This document shows, piece after piece, positions 16,771 through 24,884 of a DNA stretch of 33,888 nucleotides; the first letter of the stretch is position 1, and each line of letters begins with the position of its first letter. Both the position numbers and the translations under genes were made by a program. The notes under the pieces were generated by a model. The model saw nothing but the letters and a program-made list of their open reading frames with translations, was not told the DNA's origin and made no database searches. This DNA comes from Cyanobacteria bacterium M_DeepCast_200m_mx_001. GTDB lineage: Bacteria > Cyanobacteriota > Cyanobacteriia > PCC-6307 > Cyanobiaceae. The stretch covers positions 1 to 33,888 of the forward strand of contig VGQL01000012.1 in the NCBI GenBank assembly GCA_016882415.1, written 5' to 3'.

Positions 16771-18028
16771 GGCCACTGGCCAGCACCCGGCCGCAGAGCT
16801 CCGCCCGGGCCAGGGGTTGGTTGGCCGCCAGCGGGGCCCAGGGGTCGTCGCTGGCGTGCCAGCGGCGGGCCGGATCGAACAGCAGCCAGCGGCGGCTGCC
16901 GGGCGCGAGCCGCGGCGGTTCCAGCCCCAGCAGGGCCGCCGGGCCGAAGCACAGGGCCCGCCAGAGCTGGGCCGGGCTCCAGCCGGCGCCCACCACCAGC
17001 TCCTGCCACAGGCAGGGCAGCACAAAGCGATGGCCCGCCACGCCCGGCTTGCGCTGATCCAGGGGCAGCAGCTGCTCCTCCGGATCCAGGGCCTGGTGGT
17101 GCACCGCCACGGCGGTGATCAGCCCCTCCGCCAGCCCCCGTTGCAGGGCAAGGCGGTCGGCGCCGTTGCCGAGGGGCGGCACCATCCGCCAGCCCTCCGC
17201 CAGGGGGTCGAGGCCGGCGCTGTCCGCCAGCAGGTGCCACCAGCAGACGGTGGCCTCGGGGCGCCCCTGGGGCGGCAGGGCCGCTAACAGCTCCACCGCC
17301 GCGGCGGTGGAGAGATTCATCAATTGCAGCCGCACACCGGGGTGGTGCTGGGCCAGGGCCAGCAGGCCCCGCAGGGGCACCGTTTCACTCACCACCGGGT
17401 CGGGGGGCCAGCCGGCCCGCAGGGTTTCCACCCCCTCCCGCACGAAGCCGTGGTGGCTGAGGGCGGGGTCGCGGGGGGCCAGCAACAGCGGCGCCCGGCC
17501 GCATTCCCCCAGGCTCAGGCCCCGCTCCAGCAGCGCCAGGGGGGGCGCGTTCTCCCCCTCCGCCAACCCCACGGCGCCGGCCGCCAGCTGGTCGCCATGG
17601 CCCGCCAGCTCCTGGCCCTCACCGCCGCGGCTGAAACTGCCCCAGAGCAGCCACTGCAAACCAGCGGCGCTGCCTAGGGGCTGCAGGCGATCGGGGCGGT
17701 CCCGCCAGTCCTGAGCCTTCGGCAGCAGGGCCACGCTGCCGTAGCCGGCGGCGATGGCGGAGCGCTCCAGGCTGGCCAGGGTTTCAGCGGTGCCCAGCCA
17801 CGGGGCCTCCAGTTGGGAATGGGGGTCGATCAGGCAGGGGGCCAGCCACCAGCCCTCCGCCTGCAGGGGGGTGAGGCCCAGGGCCGCGCCCCGCTGCCGT
17901 GCTGTTTCCCCCTGGGCGCTGAAGGCCCCCGCCTCCAGCAGCACCGTGGTGACCACGGGCGGCTGATCCGGCCCCTCCAGCAGTTGAACCTGCTCCAGCA
18001 GCAGGGCGGGGGGGGCGACGGAACTCAC
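16733..18028 (-). CDS. Dihydroorotase-like protein lacking metal ligands
   Basis: A 431-residue amidohydrolase-fold protein matching class I dihydroorotases along its length but with key residues lost. The HxH metal motif after strand 1 reads LIDPHSQLE, so the second His is Gln72. The histidine in the HVSTAGSVEL segment is Asn238 (MNLSTAAAVELL). The catalytic Asp of the TDHAPH segment is replaced (AVHHQAL, 308-314). The MVPPLGNGADRLALQRGL segment is kept. I infer an inactive relative, like the pseudo-dihydroorotases that support aspartate transcarbamoylase in Pseudomonas; no pyrB is visible here to test this. The GTG at 18028 overlaps the TGA of the upstream phosphatase as GTGA. Confidence 0.85.
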   Translation of the reverse strand: MSSVAPPALLLEQVQLLEGPDQPPVVTTVLLEAGAFSAQGETARQRGAALGLTPLQAEGWWLAPCLIDPHSQLEAPWLGTAETLASLERSAIAAGYGSVALLPKAQDWRDRPDRLQPLGSAAGLQWLLWGSFSRGGEGQELAGHGDQLAAGAVGLAEGENAPPLALLERGLSLGECGRAPLLLAPRDPALSHHGFVREGVETLRAGWPPDPVVSETVPLRGLLALAQHHPGVRLQLMNLSTAAAVELLAALPPQGRPEATVCWWHLLADSAGLDPLAEGWRMVPPLGNGADRLALQRGLAEGLITAVAVHHQALDPEEQLLPLDQRKPGVAGHRFVLPCLWQELVVGAGWSPAQLWRALCFGPAALLGLEPPRLAPGSRRWLLFDPARRWHASDDPWAPLAANQPLARAELCGRVLASGLNPELWLGPTAT

Positions 18029-19386
18029 AGGGCGCCGGCGGCGGTGCGGTCAAGGACACCCCCAAGATGGGCCGTCTGGTTGAGACAGACCACCACCGGC
18101 GGCTGATCCGCCCCCTCGGGGTAGTCGATCACGGTGACGCCACCGTTGCCCTGCTTCACGGCCCAGATGTCGGCGGGGCCCAGCCCCAGCAGAGCGCAGA
18201 GGATGGTCTTGTTCACGGCATCGTGGGCCACCACCAGGGCGGTCTCGTGCTCCGCCAGGCCAGCGGCGATGCGGTTCCAGCCCCGCAGGGAGCGCTCCCA
18301 CACATCGTGGATGGTTTCCCCTTCGGGCATCTGCACCGTTTCCGGTGCCCGCTTCCAATCCGCCAGCAGCGGCCCCCATTCGGCGGCGATCTCCTGCTCC
18401 AGGCGCCCCTCCCAGTGGCCGTGGCCGATCTCCACCAGGTCGCTGACGCTGGTGAGCGGCACGCCGGGGTGGTGCCGCAGGATCCCTTCGGCGGTTTGGC
18501 GGGGGCGGGCCATGGAGCTGCTGTAGGCGCGCTCGAAACGCAGCCGCCGCAGGTACTCCCCGGCGGCGGCGGCCTGGGCGTGGCCATTGCTGTTGAGGGG
18601 AATATCGATCTGCCCCTGGAAGCGCCCCTGGCGGTTCCAGTCGGTTTCCCCATGGCGCACCAGCAGCAGCCGCGGCCCGGGGCCCTTGGCCGGCAGATGG
18701 GATGCGCACGGCTGCCCGTGCAGATGGGCGGTGCCGTTGAGGGATTCGATCTGCACGCTGAAGCGGCGGGCGCTGCCGGGCTCCGCCACGGTGAGGTTCA
18801 GCACCGAGAGGGAGGCGTTGTCCAGCCGCAGCCGCCGGAAGCCGGAGGCCGGCAGGTCGAGCAGCACCAGCAGCAGGCAGCGCAGGATGGCGTTGTGGCC
18901 CACCACCAGCACGGTGTGGTGGCCGGGGGCCGCGGGATCATGGGCCGCCAGCAGGCGATCGGCGAAGCGGCGGGCCTGGGCCATCAGCTCCGGGATCGGC
19001 CGGTAGATGCTGCCGTCGGCGCGCTGCAGCTCCAGCGCCTCGGGCTGCTCCCGCCACAGCCGCTGCTGCTCGGGAAAACGCTCGCGCACCTCACTGCTGA
19101 GCAGGCCGGTCCAGGGGGCCAGATCCACCTCCAGCAGGTCGTTATCGAGCTGGGGGGTGAGGCCGCCGCCCTGGGCCGCCAGCAGGGCCTCGGCGGTGTG
19201 GAGTGCCCGCCGCAGCGGTGAGCTGTAGGCGGCATCGAGCCTCAGCTCCGCCAGGGCGGCTCCGGTGGCAGCGGCCTGCTGAAGCCCCTCCTCGGTGAGG
19301 GAGGAGAGGTCGTCACGCCCCTGGATGCGGTGCTCCAGATTGAAGCTGCTGAGGCCATGGCGAACCAGCAGAATCCGCAGTGACAC
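18025..19386 (-). CDS. Two-domain histidine phosphatase (phosphoglycerate mutase-like)
   Basis: A 453-residue protein made of two tandem histidine phosphatase domains. Domain 1 has LLVRHGLSSFN (H10), ARG-rich PLRRALHTAE, an acidic ELVDL-type segment (E86) and VGHNAIL (H164). Domain 2 has LLVRHGETDWN (H245), MARPRQTAE, LVEIGHGHWEG (E319) and VAHDAVNKT (H388). Both domains keep the full catalytic set. Proteins of this form in cyanobacteria have been assigned metal-independent phosphoserine phosphatase activity, but phosphoglycerate mutase or alpha-ribazole phosphatase activity cannot be excluded. The start is GTG at 19386. The stop overlaps the GTG of the dihydroorotase-like gene, so the two are translationally coupled. 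Confidence 0.92.
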   Translation of the reverse strand: MSLRILLVRHGLSSFNLEHRIQGRDDLSSLTEEGLQQAAATGAALAELRLDAAYSSPLRRALHTAEALLAAQGGGLTPQLDNDLLEVDLAPWTGLLSSEVRERFPEQQRLWREQPEALELQRADGSIYRPIPELMAQARRFADRLLAAHDPAAPGHHTVLVVGHNAILRCLLLVLLDLPASGFRRLRLDNASLSVLNLTVAEPGSARRFSVQIESLNGTAHLHGQPCASHLPAKGPGPRLLLVRHGETDWNRQGRFQGQIDIPLNSNGHAQAAAAGEYLRRLRFERAYSSSMARPRQTAEGILRHHPGVPLTSVSDLVEIGHGHWEGRLEQEIAAEWGPLLADWKRAPETVQMPEGETIHDVWERSLRGWNRIAAGLAEHETALVVAHDAVNKTILCALLGLGPADIWAVKQGNGGVTVIDYPEGADQPPVVVCLNQTAHLGGVLDRTAAGAL

Positions 19387-19470
19387 AGGGGCTCAAATCG
19401 GCAGAAGCCATCGTATGGGAGGGGTTTCTGCTGAGATGCTGAGCGCAGCCCCGCCGCCCGCACCCCGCCC

Positions 19471-20802
19471 GTGACCCCAGGCAACCAACCCGGCCCACGG
19501 GGGGAGCAAGCGGCGGCACCCCGCTGGAAACAGCTGCTGGCGCTGCTCAGCCTGGCCCTGAGCCTGCTGCTGTGGTTGAACGGCCTGCTGGACAGCCTCA
19601 GCCGCCCCTCCGTGGGCGATGCCCTCAACCGGCGCCAACTGGAGTTGGCGGTGCTGGCGGAGCCCGGCCTGCCCGCCCCCTGGCGCCCGCTGCTGGCGGG
19701 CCCGCGGCCGCGCCAGGCCCTGGCGGAGGCCCTCAACGACACCGTCGACGCCGGCGCCGAAGCCGGCACCCCAGCCGCTCCGCCGCTACAACTGCTGCAA
19801 CGGGGGCTGAGCCTGCTTGAGGCGGGCCAGGGGGAGCAGGCCCGCGCCCCCCTGGAGCAGCTGCTGGCGGATCCGGCCCTGGCCCAGCGGCCCGAGCGGC
19901 GCCTGGCGGCGGCCCTGCTGCACCCCCAGGACCCCGCGGTAATGGCGGAATCCCGCCGCGCCACCCTGCGGTTGGTGGGGGTCACGGTGGTGCCGGTGCT
20001 GGTGCTGCTGCTGGGCATCGGCCTGCTGCTGCGGGAGCTCTGGCAGCGCTGGCGCGGCCGCGGCCCGGAGGCGCCCCCCCTGCAGGGCCCCGCCCTGGGG
20101 GGCCTGGATGTGGTGCTGCTGATCGCCGGGGGCTTCGTGGTGGTGGGGGAACTGCTCACCCCCCTGCTGGTGGCGCCGCTACTGCAGGGGCTGCTCAGCG
20201 CCGGGGCGGTCGCCAGCCCCCTGCGGGAGGGGCTCAGCGTGCTGGGGCTCTACCTGGCGCTGATGGCGGGACCCCTGCTGATCCTGCAGCTGCAGCTGCG
20301 GGGCCTGGGGCCGGCCCCGGAGGGGGGCTGGCTGCAGTTCCGCTGGCGCCCCCTGGGGGGGTCCCTGCGCCGGGCCCTGCGCACCCTGCTGATGGTGCTG
20401 CCGCTGGTGAGCCTGGCGGGCTGGCTGCTGGAGCGACTCTGGAGCGAGGGCAGCGGCAGCAACCCCCTGCTGGAGCTGGTGCTGAACAGCCACAACCGGC
20501 CAGCCCTGGCCTGTTTCGCCTTCACGGCCGTGGTGCTGGCGCCGCTGTTTGAGGAAATGATCTTCCGGGGTGTGCTGCTGCCGGTGGCCACACGGCAGCT
20601 GGGCCCCGCCTGGGGCGTGCTGCTGAGTGCGGCGGTGTTCGCCGTGGCCCACCTCAGCCTGGGGGAACTGCTGCCCCTGCTGGTGCTGGGGCTGGGGCTG
20701 GGCTGGCTGCGCTGGAGCGGCGGCCGCCTGGGGAGCTGCGTGCTGATGCACGCCCTCTGGAACGCCCTCACCTTCAGCAATCTGGTGCTGCTGGGCTGGT
20801 GA
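19471..20802 (+). CDS. CPBP intramembrane metalloprotease (CAAX/Abi type)
   Basis: A 443-residue membrane protein. The CPBP catalytic motifs are EEMIFRG (E361-E362 with R366), FAVAHLS (His about 394) and HALWNALT (His about 427). At least six hydrophobic helices are visible, beginning with LLALLSLALSLLLWLNGLL, plus a soluble loop of about 120 residues that looks helical and repeat-like (LLQRGLSLLEAGQGEQARAPLEQLL). Members cleave membrane proteins or prenylated peptides, or serve as bacteriocin immunity factors; the substrate here is unknown. GTG start at 19471, 84 bases from the divergent phosphatase. A 72-base gap precedes the FtsL-like gene. Confidence 0.92.
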   Translation: MTPGNQPGPRGEQAAAPRWKQLLALLSLALSLLLWLNGLLDSLSRPSVGDALNRRQLELAVLAEPGLPAPWRPLLAGPRPRQALAEALNDTVDAGAEAGTPAAPPLQLLQRGLSLLEAGQGEQARAPLEQLLADPALAQRPERRLAAALLHPQDPAVMAESRRATLRLVGVTVVPVLVLLLGIGLLLRELWQRWRGRGPEAPPLQGPALGGLDVVLLIAGGFVVVGELLTPLLVAPLLQGLLSAGAVASPLREGLSVLGLYLALMAGPLLILQLQLRGLGPAPEGGWLQFRWRPLGGSLRRALRTLLMVLPLVSLAGWLLERLWSEGSGSNPLLELVLNSHNRPALACFAFTAVVLAPLFEEMIFRGVLLPVATRQLGPAWGVLLSAAVFAVAHLSLGELLPLLVLGLGLGWLRWSGGRLGSCVLMHALWNALTFSNLVLLGW

Positions 20803-20874
20803 GTCTCGATTGACCCACGGGCCCTTGCTGGGGGCCTGGGGGCGTGGTTCACTTGCGCAGTTCCTTTCCCTGCC

Positions 20875-21321
20875 GTGGTCGCCGTTCCGGTACAGCAGGC
20901 CCCCCAGGGGCAACGGAGCCCGACCCCCCGTCCCCTGGAGCTGATCCAGGGCTCCCTGTCGGCCAACCGGGCCGACCGGCGCTCCCCCTGGCTCGGCAAC
21001 CTGCACCGCATCGCCGATGGCGGCCTGCTGGGGCTCGGCGTGGCGGTGCTGGGGCTCAGCGCCCTGACGCTGCACTGGCAGGGGCAGTGGACCAGCAACT
21101 TCCAGCAGCTGGAGGCGTCCCAGCGGCTGGAGCACCGCCTCCAGGAATCGGCGGCGGTGCTGGAGCAGCACCACCTCACCATGACCGGCAAGCCCACCCT
21201 GCTGGAGCCCACCAGCAGTGAAAAGCTGGTATACCTCAACGCCCCCGGCGCCAGCCAGCCCAGCGCCTTCCGGTCGTTCCTGGCCCAGGTGAACCCCCGT
21301 GTGATCCTGCCGGGGTATTGA
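20875..21321 (+). CDS. FtsL-like bitopic membrane protein
   Basis: A 148-residue protein with a Pro/Arg-rich cytoplasmic N-terminus (1-48), a single transmembrane helix (about 49-66, GLLGLGVAVLGLSALTL), then a periplasmic coiled-coil region (about 72-100; SNFQQLEASQRLEHRLQESA). The gene is directly before ftsI, with its stop overlapping the ftsI TTG as TTGA. Size, topology and position are those of FtsL, the divisome partner of FtsW and FtsI. FtsL is poorly conserved, so sequence identity cannot settle this and the function is inferred from layout. The tail after the coil (KLVYLNAPGASQPSAF) has no motif I know. Start is the GTG at 20875. Confidence 0.72.
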   Translation: MVAVPVQQAPQGQRSPTPRPLELIQGSLSANRADRRSPWLGNLHRIADGGLLGLGVAVLGLSALTLHWQGQWTSNFQQLEASQRLEHRLQESAAVLEQHHLTMTGKPTLLEPTSSEKLVYLNAPGASQPSAFRSFLAQVNPRVILPGY

Positions 21322-23156
21322 GGGTGGTTCAGGGTTTGGAGGGTCGCCGGCCAGCGGCACGCAGCGGTGGCACCCCCGGCCGCTCGCGGCGCGTGCTCAC
21401 GTTTCAACCGATCCCGGCCCGACGGCTGTGGTTGGTGTATCTGCTGCTGGCGGCGGGCCTGGGGGGCCTGGCCCTGCGGCTGGCCTGGGTGCAGCTGGTG
21501 CAGGGCAACGAGCTGCTCACCCGCGCCCGGGCGGTGCAGACCCAGACCATCTCCCCCCTGGGGCGGCGCCGGCCGATCGTGGATCGCCAGGGGCGGCTGG
21601 TGGCCCTCGATGAGGAGCGCTTCACCCTCTGGGCCCACCCCCGCTATTTCGCCTTCCCCGGCGACGACATCGGCCGGTTGCGCAGCCCCCTGGATGTGGC
21701 CCGCAAGCTCTCAGCGGTATTGGCCCTGCCCATGGCCGACCTGGTGCGCGGCATGGAGGGGCGCAAGTCGGGGGTGAAGCTCGCCACCGACCTCGACCCC
21801 GAAACCGCCCAGCGGGTGCGCAACCTGGGCATCAGCGGCCTGGATCTGGAGGCCTACCCCCAGCGCGTCTATCCCCAGGGGGGCCTGTTCGCCAACGTGG
21901 TGGGCTTCCTCAACCTGGAGCGGGTGGCCCAGGCGGGCCTGGAGCAAAGCCGCGACCGCGACCTGCGGCGCCATGAGGCCACCCGCAGCCTGCGGCGCGG
22001 CGCCGATGGCACCCCCCTGCCCGATGGACTGCGGGCGGGGGTGCTCTACGGCGATGACCTGCGGCTTCAGCTCACCCTCGACGCCCGCCTGCAGCAGGTG
22101 GCCCAGCTGGCCCTCAGCAAACAGGTGAAGCAGTGGTCCGCCAAACGCGGCGTGGCCCTGGTGATGGACGTGCGCAACGGCGAGTTGCTGGCCCTGGCCT
22201 CCACCCCCACCTACAACCCCAACCAGTTCTGGAACTACAAACCGGGGCTGTTCCGGGAATGGTCCGTGCAGGACCTCTACGAACCGGGCTCCACCTTCAA
22301 GCCCATCAACCTGGCCATCGCCCTGCAGGAGAAGGCCATCGACCCGGCGGGCAAGGTTGCCGACAACGGCCAGCTCACCATCGGCGGTTGGCCGATCTTC
22401 AACCACGACCGCAAGGGCAACGGCGTGATCGATTTCCCCACGGTGCTGCAGGTGTCCAGCAACGTGGCCATGGTGCAGGCGATGCGGCGGGTGAAGCCCG
22501 ATCGCTTCTGGCACTGGCTGCACACCCTCGGCATCGACAGCACCCCCGACACCGACCTGCCGGGGGCCCAGGCGGGCCAGCTGAAGACCCTGGAGGTGTT
22601 CCGCACCCAGCCGATCGAACCGGCCACGGCGGCCTTCGGGCAGGGGTTCAACCTCACCCCCCTCAAGCTGGTGCAGCTGCACGCCATGCTCGCCAACGGC
22701 GGCCGGATGGTGAGTCCCCACATCACCCGCGGCCTGCGCTCCGGTGATGACCTGGCCACCGCCCCCCCCGCCGGTGGGCTGCAGCTGTTCCGCCCGGAGA
22801 TCACCCAGACGGTGCTCCATTGGATGGAAACCGTGGTGGAAAAGGGCAGCGGCAAAGGGGTGAAGATCCCCGGCCACCGCATCGGCGGCAAGACCGGCAC
22901 CGCCCAGAAGGCGGAGAACGGCGTCTACATCCCCGGCGCCCGCATCACCAGCTTCGTGGCGCACCTGCCCATCAACGATCCCCGCTACGTGGTGCTGGTG
23001 GTGGTGGATGAACCGAAGGGGGGCAACGCCTACGGCTCCACCGTGGCGGTGCCGGTGGCGCGCCAGATCATCGAAGCGCTGCTGGTGATCGAGAAAATCC
23101 CCCCCACCCGGCCCACCGCCGCCGCCGCGGCCAAAGCCAAGCCCAAGGCGGGCTGA
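21318..23156 (+). CDS. ftsI: Septal peptidoglycan transpeptidase FtsI (PBP3)
   Basis: Cross-links septal peptidoglycan in division. A class B penicillin-binding protein of 612 residues. One N-terminal transmembrane helix (about 38-58, LWLVYLLLAAGLGGLALRLAW), a dimerisation/linker domain, then the transpeptidase domain with the SxxK motif STFK (Ser325), SxN motif SSN (380-382) and KTG motif (K525). The C-terminus is Ala/Lys/Pro-rich. The start is either TTG at 21318, overlapping the FtsL-like stop, or GTG at 21324. It is expected to be coupled to the FtsL-like gene. The downstream spacer holds a stem-loop. Confidence 0.96.
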   Translation: MRVVQGLEGRRPAARSGGTPGRSRRVLTFQPIPARRLWLVYLLLAAGLGGLALRLAWVQLVQGNELLTRARAVQTQTISPLGRRRPIVDRQGRLVALDEERFTLWAHPRYFAFPGDDIGRLRSPLDVARKLSAVLALPMADLVRGMEGRKSGVKLATDLDPETAQRVRNLGISGLDLEAYPQRVYPQGGLFANVVGFLNLERVAQAGLEQSRDRDLRRHEATRSLRRGADGTPLPDGLRAGVLYGDDLRLQLTLDARLQQVAQLALSKQVKQWSAKRGVALVMDVRNGELLALASTPTYNPNQFWNYKPGLFREWSVQDLYEPGSTFKPINLAIALQEKAIDPAGKVADNGQLTIGGWPIFNHDRKGNGVIDFPTVLQVSSNVAMVQAMRRVKPDRFWHWLHTLGIDSTPDTDLPGAQAGQLKTLEVFRTQPIEPATAAFGQGFNLTPLKLVQLHAMLANGGRMVSPHITRGLRSGDDLATAPPAGGLQLFRPEITQTVLHWMETVVEKGSGKGVKIPGHRIGGKTGTAQKAENGVYIPGARITSFVAHLPINDPRYVVLVVVDEPKGGNAYGSTVAVPVARQIIEALLVIEKIPPTRPTAAAAAKAKPKAG

Positions 23157-23170
23157 ACCCCACCGCCGCA

Positions 23171-23208
23171 GGGCCCATCACCGCTTGATAACAGAGCGGG
23201 CCGGGCCC
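23171..23208. repeat. Nested inverted repeat between ftsI and tal
   Basis: The sequence GGGCCC-atca-CCGCT-(9 bases)-AGCGG-gcc-GGGCCC can form a 5-bp inner stem and a 6-bp outer stem. No run of T follows, so a classical intrinsic terminator is not supported. It may attenuate read-through from ftsI or protect the ftsI message end. The 40 bases downstream to the tal start also contain short inverted GTTG/CAAC pieces. Confidence 0.4.
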
Positions 23209-23248
23209 AGTTGCGCTGGCTACGTTGTGCCCAACTCCGGCCCCCCGC

Positions 23249-24421
23249 ATGGCCAACCTTCTCGATCAGCTGGCCGCCATGACCGTGGTCGTCGCCGACA
23301 CCGGTGACATCGACGCCATCCGCCAGTTCACGCCGCGGGATGCCACCACCAACCCCTCCCTGATCCTGGCTGCGGCCCAGATCCCCACCTACCAGAACCT
23401 GATCGACATTTCCCTTCGGGAATCCCGTGAGGTGTGCGGCGCCGATGCCCCCGCCGAGGAGGTGGTGCGCGAGGCCCTCGATGAGATCTGCGTCACCTTC
23501 GGCAAGGAGATCCTCAAGATCGTGCCCGGCCGCGTCTCCACCGAGGTGGATGCCCGCCTCAGCTACGACACCGAGGCCACCATCAGCAAGGCCCGCAAGC
23601 TGATCGGCCTCTACCGCCAGGCGGGCATCCCGCGGGAGCGGGTGCTGATCAAAATCGCCTCCACCTGGGAGGGCATCAAGGCCGCCGAGGTGCTGGAGAA
23701 GGAGGGCATCCACTGCAACCTCACCCTGCTGTTCAGCTTCGCCCAGGCGGTGGCGGCGGCCGAGGCGGGGGTCACCCTGATCTCCCCGTTCGTGGGGCGC
23801 ATCCTCGACTGGTTCAAGAAGCACACCGGCCGCGACAGCTACCCCGGCCCCGAGGATCCTGGGGTGGTGTCGGTGAGCCAGATCTTCAACTACTTCAAGA
23901 CCTACGGCTACAAAACTGAGGTGATGGGGGCCAGCTTCCGCAACATCGAGGAGATCATCGAGCTGGCGGGCTGCGATCTGCTCACCATCTCCCCGGCCCT
24001 GCTCGACCAGCTGCGCCAAACCCAGGGGGAGCTGAATCGCAAGCTCAACGCCTTCGATCCGGCCCCCACGGAGCCGCAACTGCACCTGGATCGGGCCGGT
24101 TTCGAAGCGATGATGGCCCAGGACGCCATGGCCACCGAGAAGCTCGATGAGGGCATCCGCGGCTTCAGCAAGGCGATCGAAACCCTCGAAGCCCAGCTGG
24201 CCCACCGCCTGGGGGAATTGGAGGGGGCCCAGGCCTTCCAACACGCCGCCCAGGAGATCTTCCTGCTCAACGACCTCGACGGCGACGGCTGTATCACCCG
24301 CGAGGAGTGGCTCGGCAGCGATGCGGTGTTCGATGCCCTCGACACCGACCACGACGGCCGCCTGCTGCCCGCCGATGTACGCGGCGGCCTGGGGGCCGCC
24401 CTGGCCATCAGCGCCCCTTAA
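23249..24421 (+). CDS. tal: Transaldolase with C-terminal EF-hand pair
   Basis: Moves a three-carbon dihydroxyacetone unit between sugar phosphates in the pentose phosphate pathway. The 390 residues open with a TalB-type barrel: [22 protein letters not shown], the Schiff-base lysine in [11 protein letters not shown], and [19 protein letters not shown]. After about residue 330 comes an extra tail with two canonical calcium loops: [12 protein letters not shown] (342-353) and [12 protein letters not shown] (365-376), both with acidic residues at positions 1, 3, 5 and 12. I chose the ATG at 23249 as it begins the domain directly. Preceded by an inverted repeat and followed by the cNMP-binding gene. 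Confidence 0.96.
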   Translation: MANLLDQLAAMTVVVADTGDIDAIRQFTPRDATTNPSLILAAAQIPTYQNLIDISLRESREVCGADAPAEEVVREALDEICVTFGKEILKIVPGRVSTEVDARLSYDTEATISKARKLIGLYRQAGIPRERVLIKIASTWEGIKAAEVLEKEGIHCNLTLLFSFAQAVAAAEAGVTLISPFVGRILDWFKKHTGRDSYPGPEDPGVVSVSQIFNYFKTYGYKTEVMGASFRNIEEIIELAGCDLLTISPALLDQLRQTQGELNRKLNAFDPAPTEPQLHLDRAGFEAMMAQDAMATEKLDEGIRGFSKAIETLEAQLAHRLGELEGAQAFQHAAQEIFLLNDLDGDGCITREEWLGSDAVFDALDTDHDGRLLPADVRGGLGAALAISAP

Positions 24422-24471
24422 CCTTCCTGCCCCAGACTGGCGGGAACGCCATCCCACGCCACCCCACCCCG

Positions 24472-24852
24472 TTGAACGCCCTCGACACCATGCGCGCCCT
24501 GGCCAGCAAGGGCGAAGTGCTGCAGATCCCAGCCGGTGAGCTGATCTTCAGCTCCGGATCCACCGGCGACTGCATGTTCGGGGTGCTGGAGGGCAGCGTG
24601 GAGCTGAGCTGGAACGGCGAGGCCGGCCAGGAGATCATCCAGGCGGGTGATGTGTTCGGCGCCGGCGCCCTGGTGACCCCCGAGCACCGCCGCTACGGCA
24701 ACGCCAAGGCCCTCAGCGACTGCCAGCTGCTGGTGATGAACCGCGAGAAGTTCCTCTTCGCCGTGCAGGAATCGCCGATGTTCGCCATCGAGCTGCTCGG
24801 CTCCATCGACCAGCGCCTGCGGCAGCTCAAGGACTGCACCAAGGTGAGCTGA
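24472..24852 (+). CDS. Stand-alone cyclic nucleotide-binding domain protein
   Basis: A 126-residue protein consisting of one Crp-type cyclic nucleotide-binding fold: GEVLQIPAGELIFSSGSTGDCMFGVLEGSVEL, a GDVFGAGALV phosphate-binding-cassette region, and C-terminal helix QRLRQLKDC. It lacks a helix-turn-helix or any effector domain. The cassette lacks the usual FGExxL...RAA pattern, with RRYGNAKA in its place, so ligand binding is uncertain. The start is the TTG at 24472 (MNALDTMRA); the ATG at 24490 is an alternative. It follows transaldolase by 50 bases. Confidence 0.85.
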   Translation: MNALDTMRALASKGEVLQIPAGELIFSSGSTGDCMFGVLEGSVELSWNGEAGQEIIQAGDVFGAGALVTPEHRRYGNAKALSDCQLLVMNREKFLFAVQESPMFAIELLGSIDQRLRQLKDCTKVS

Positions 24853-24884
24853 ACACCTGATCGCAGCCAGAATCGCAGCCAGGC

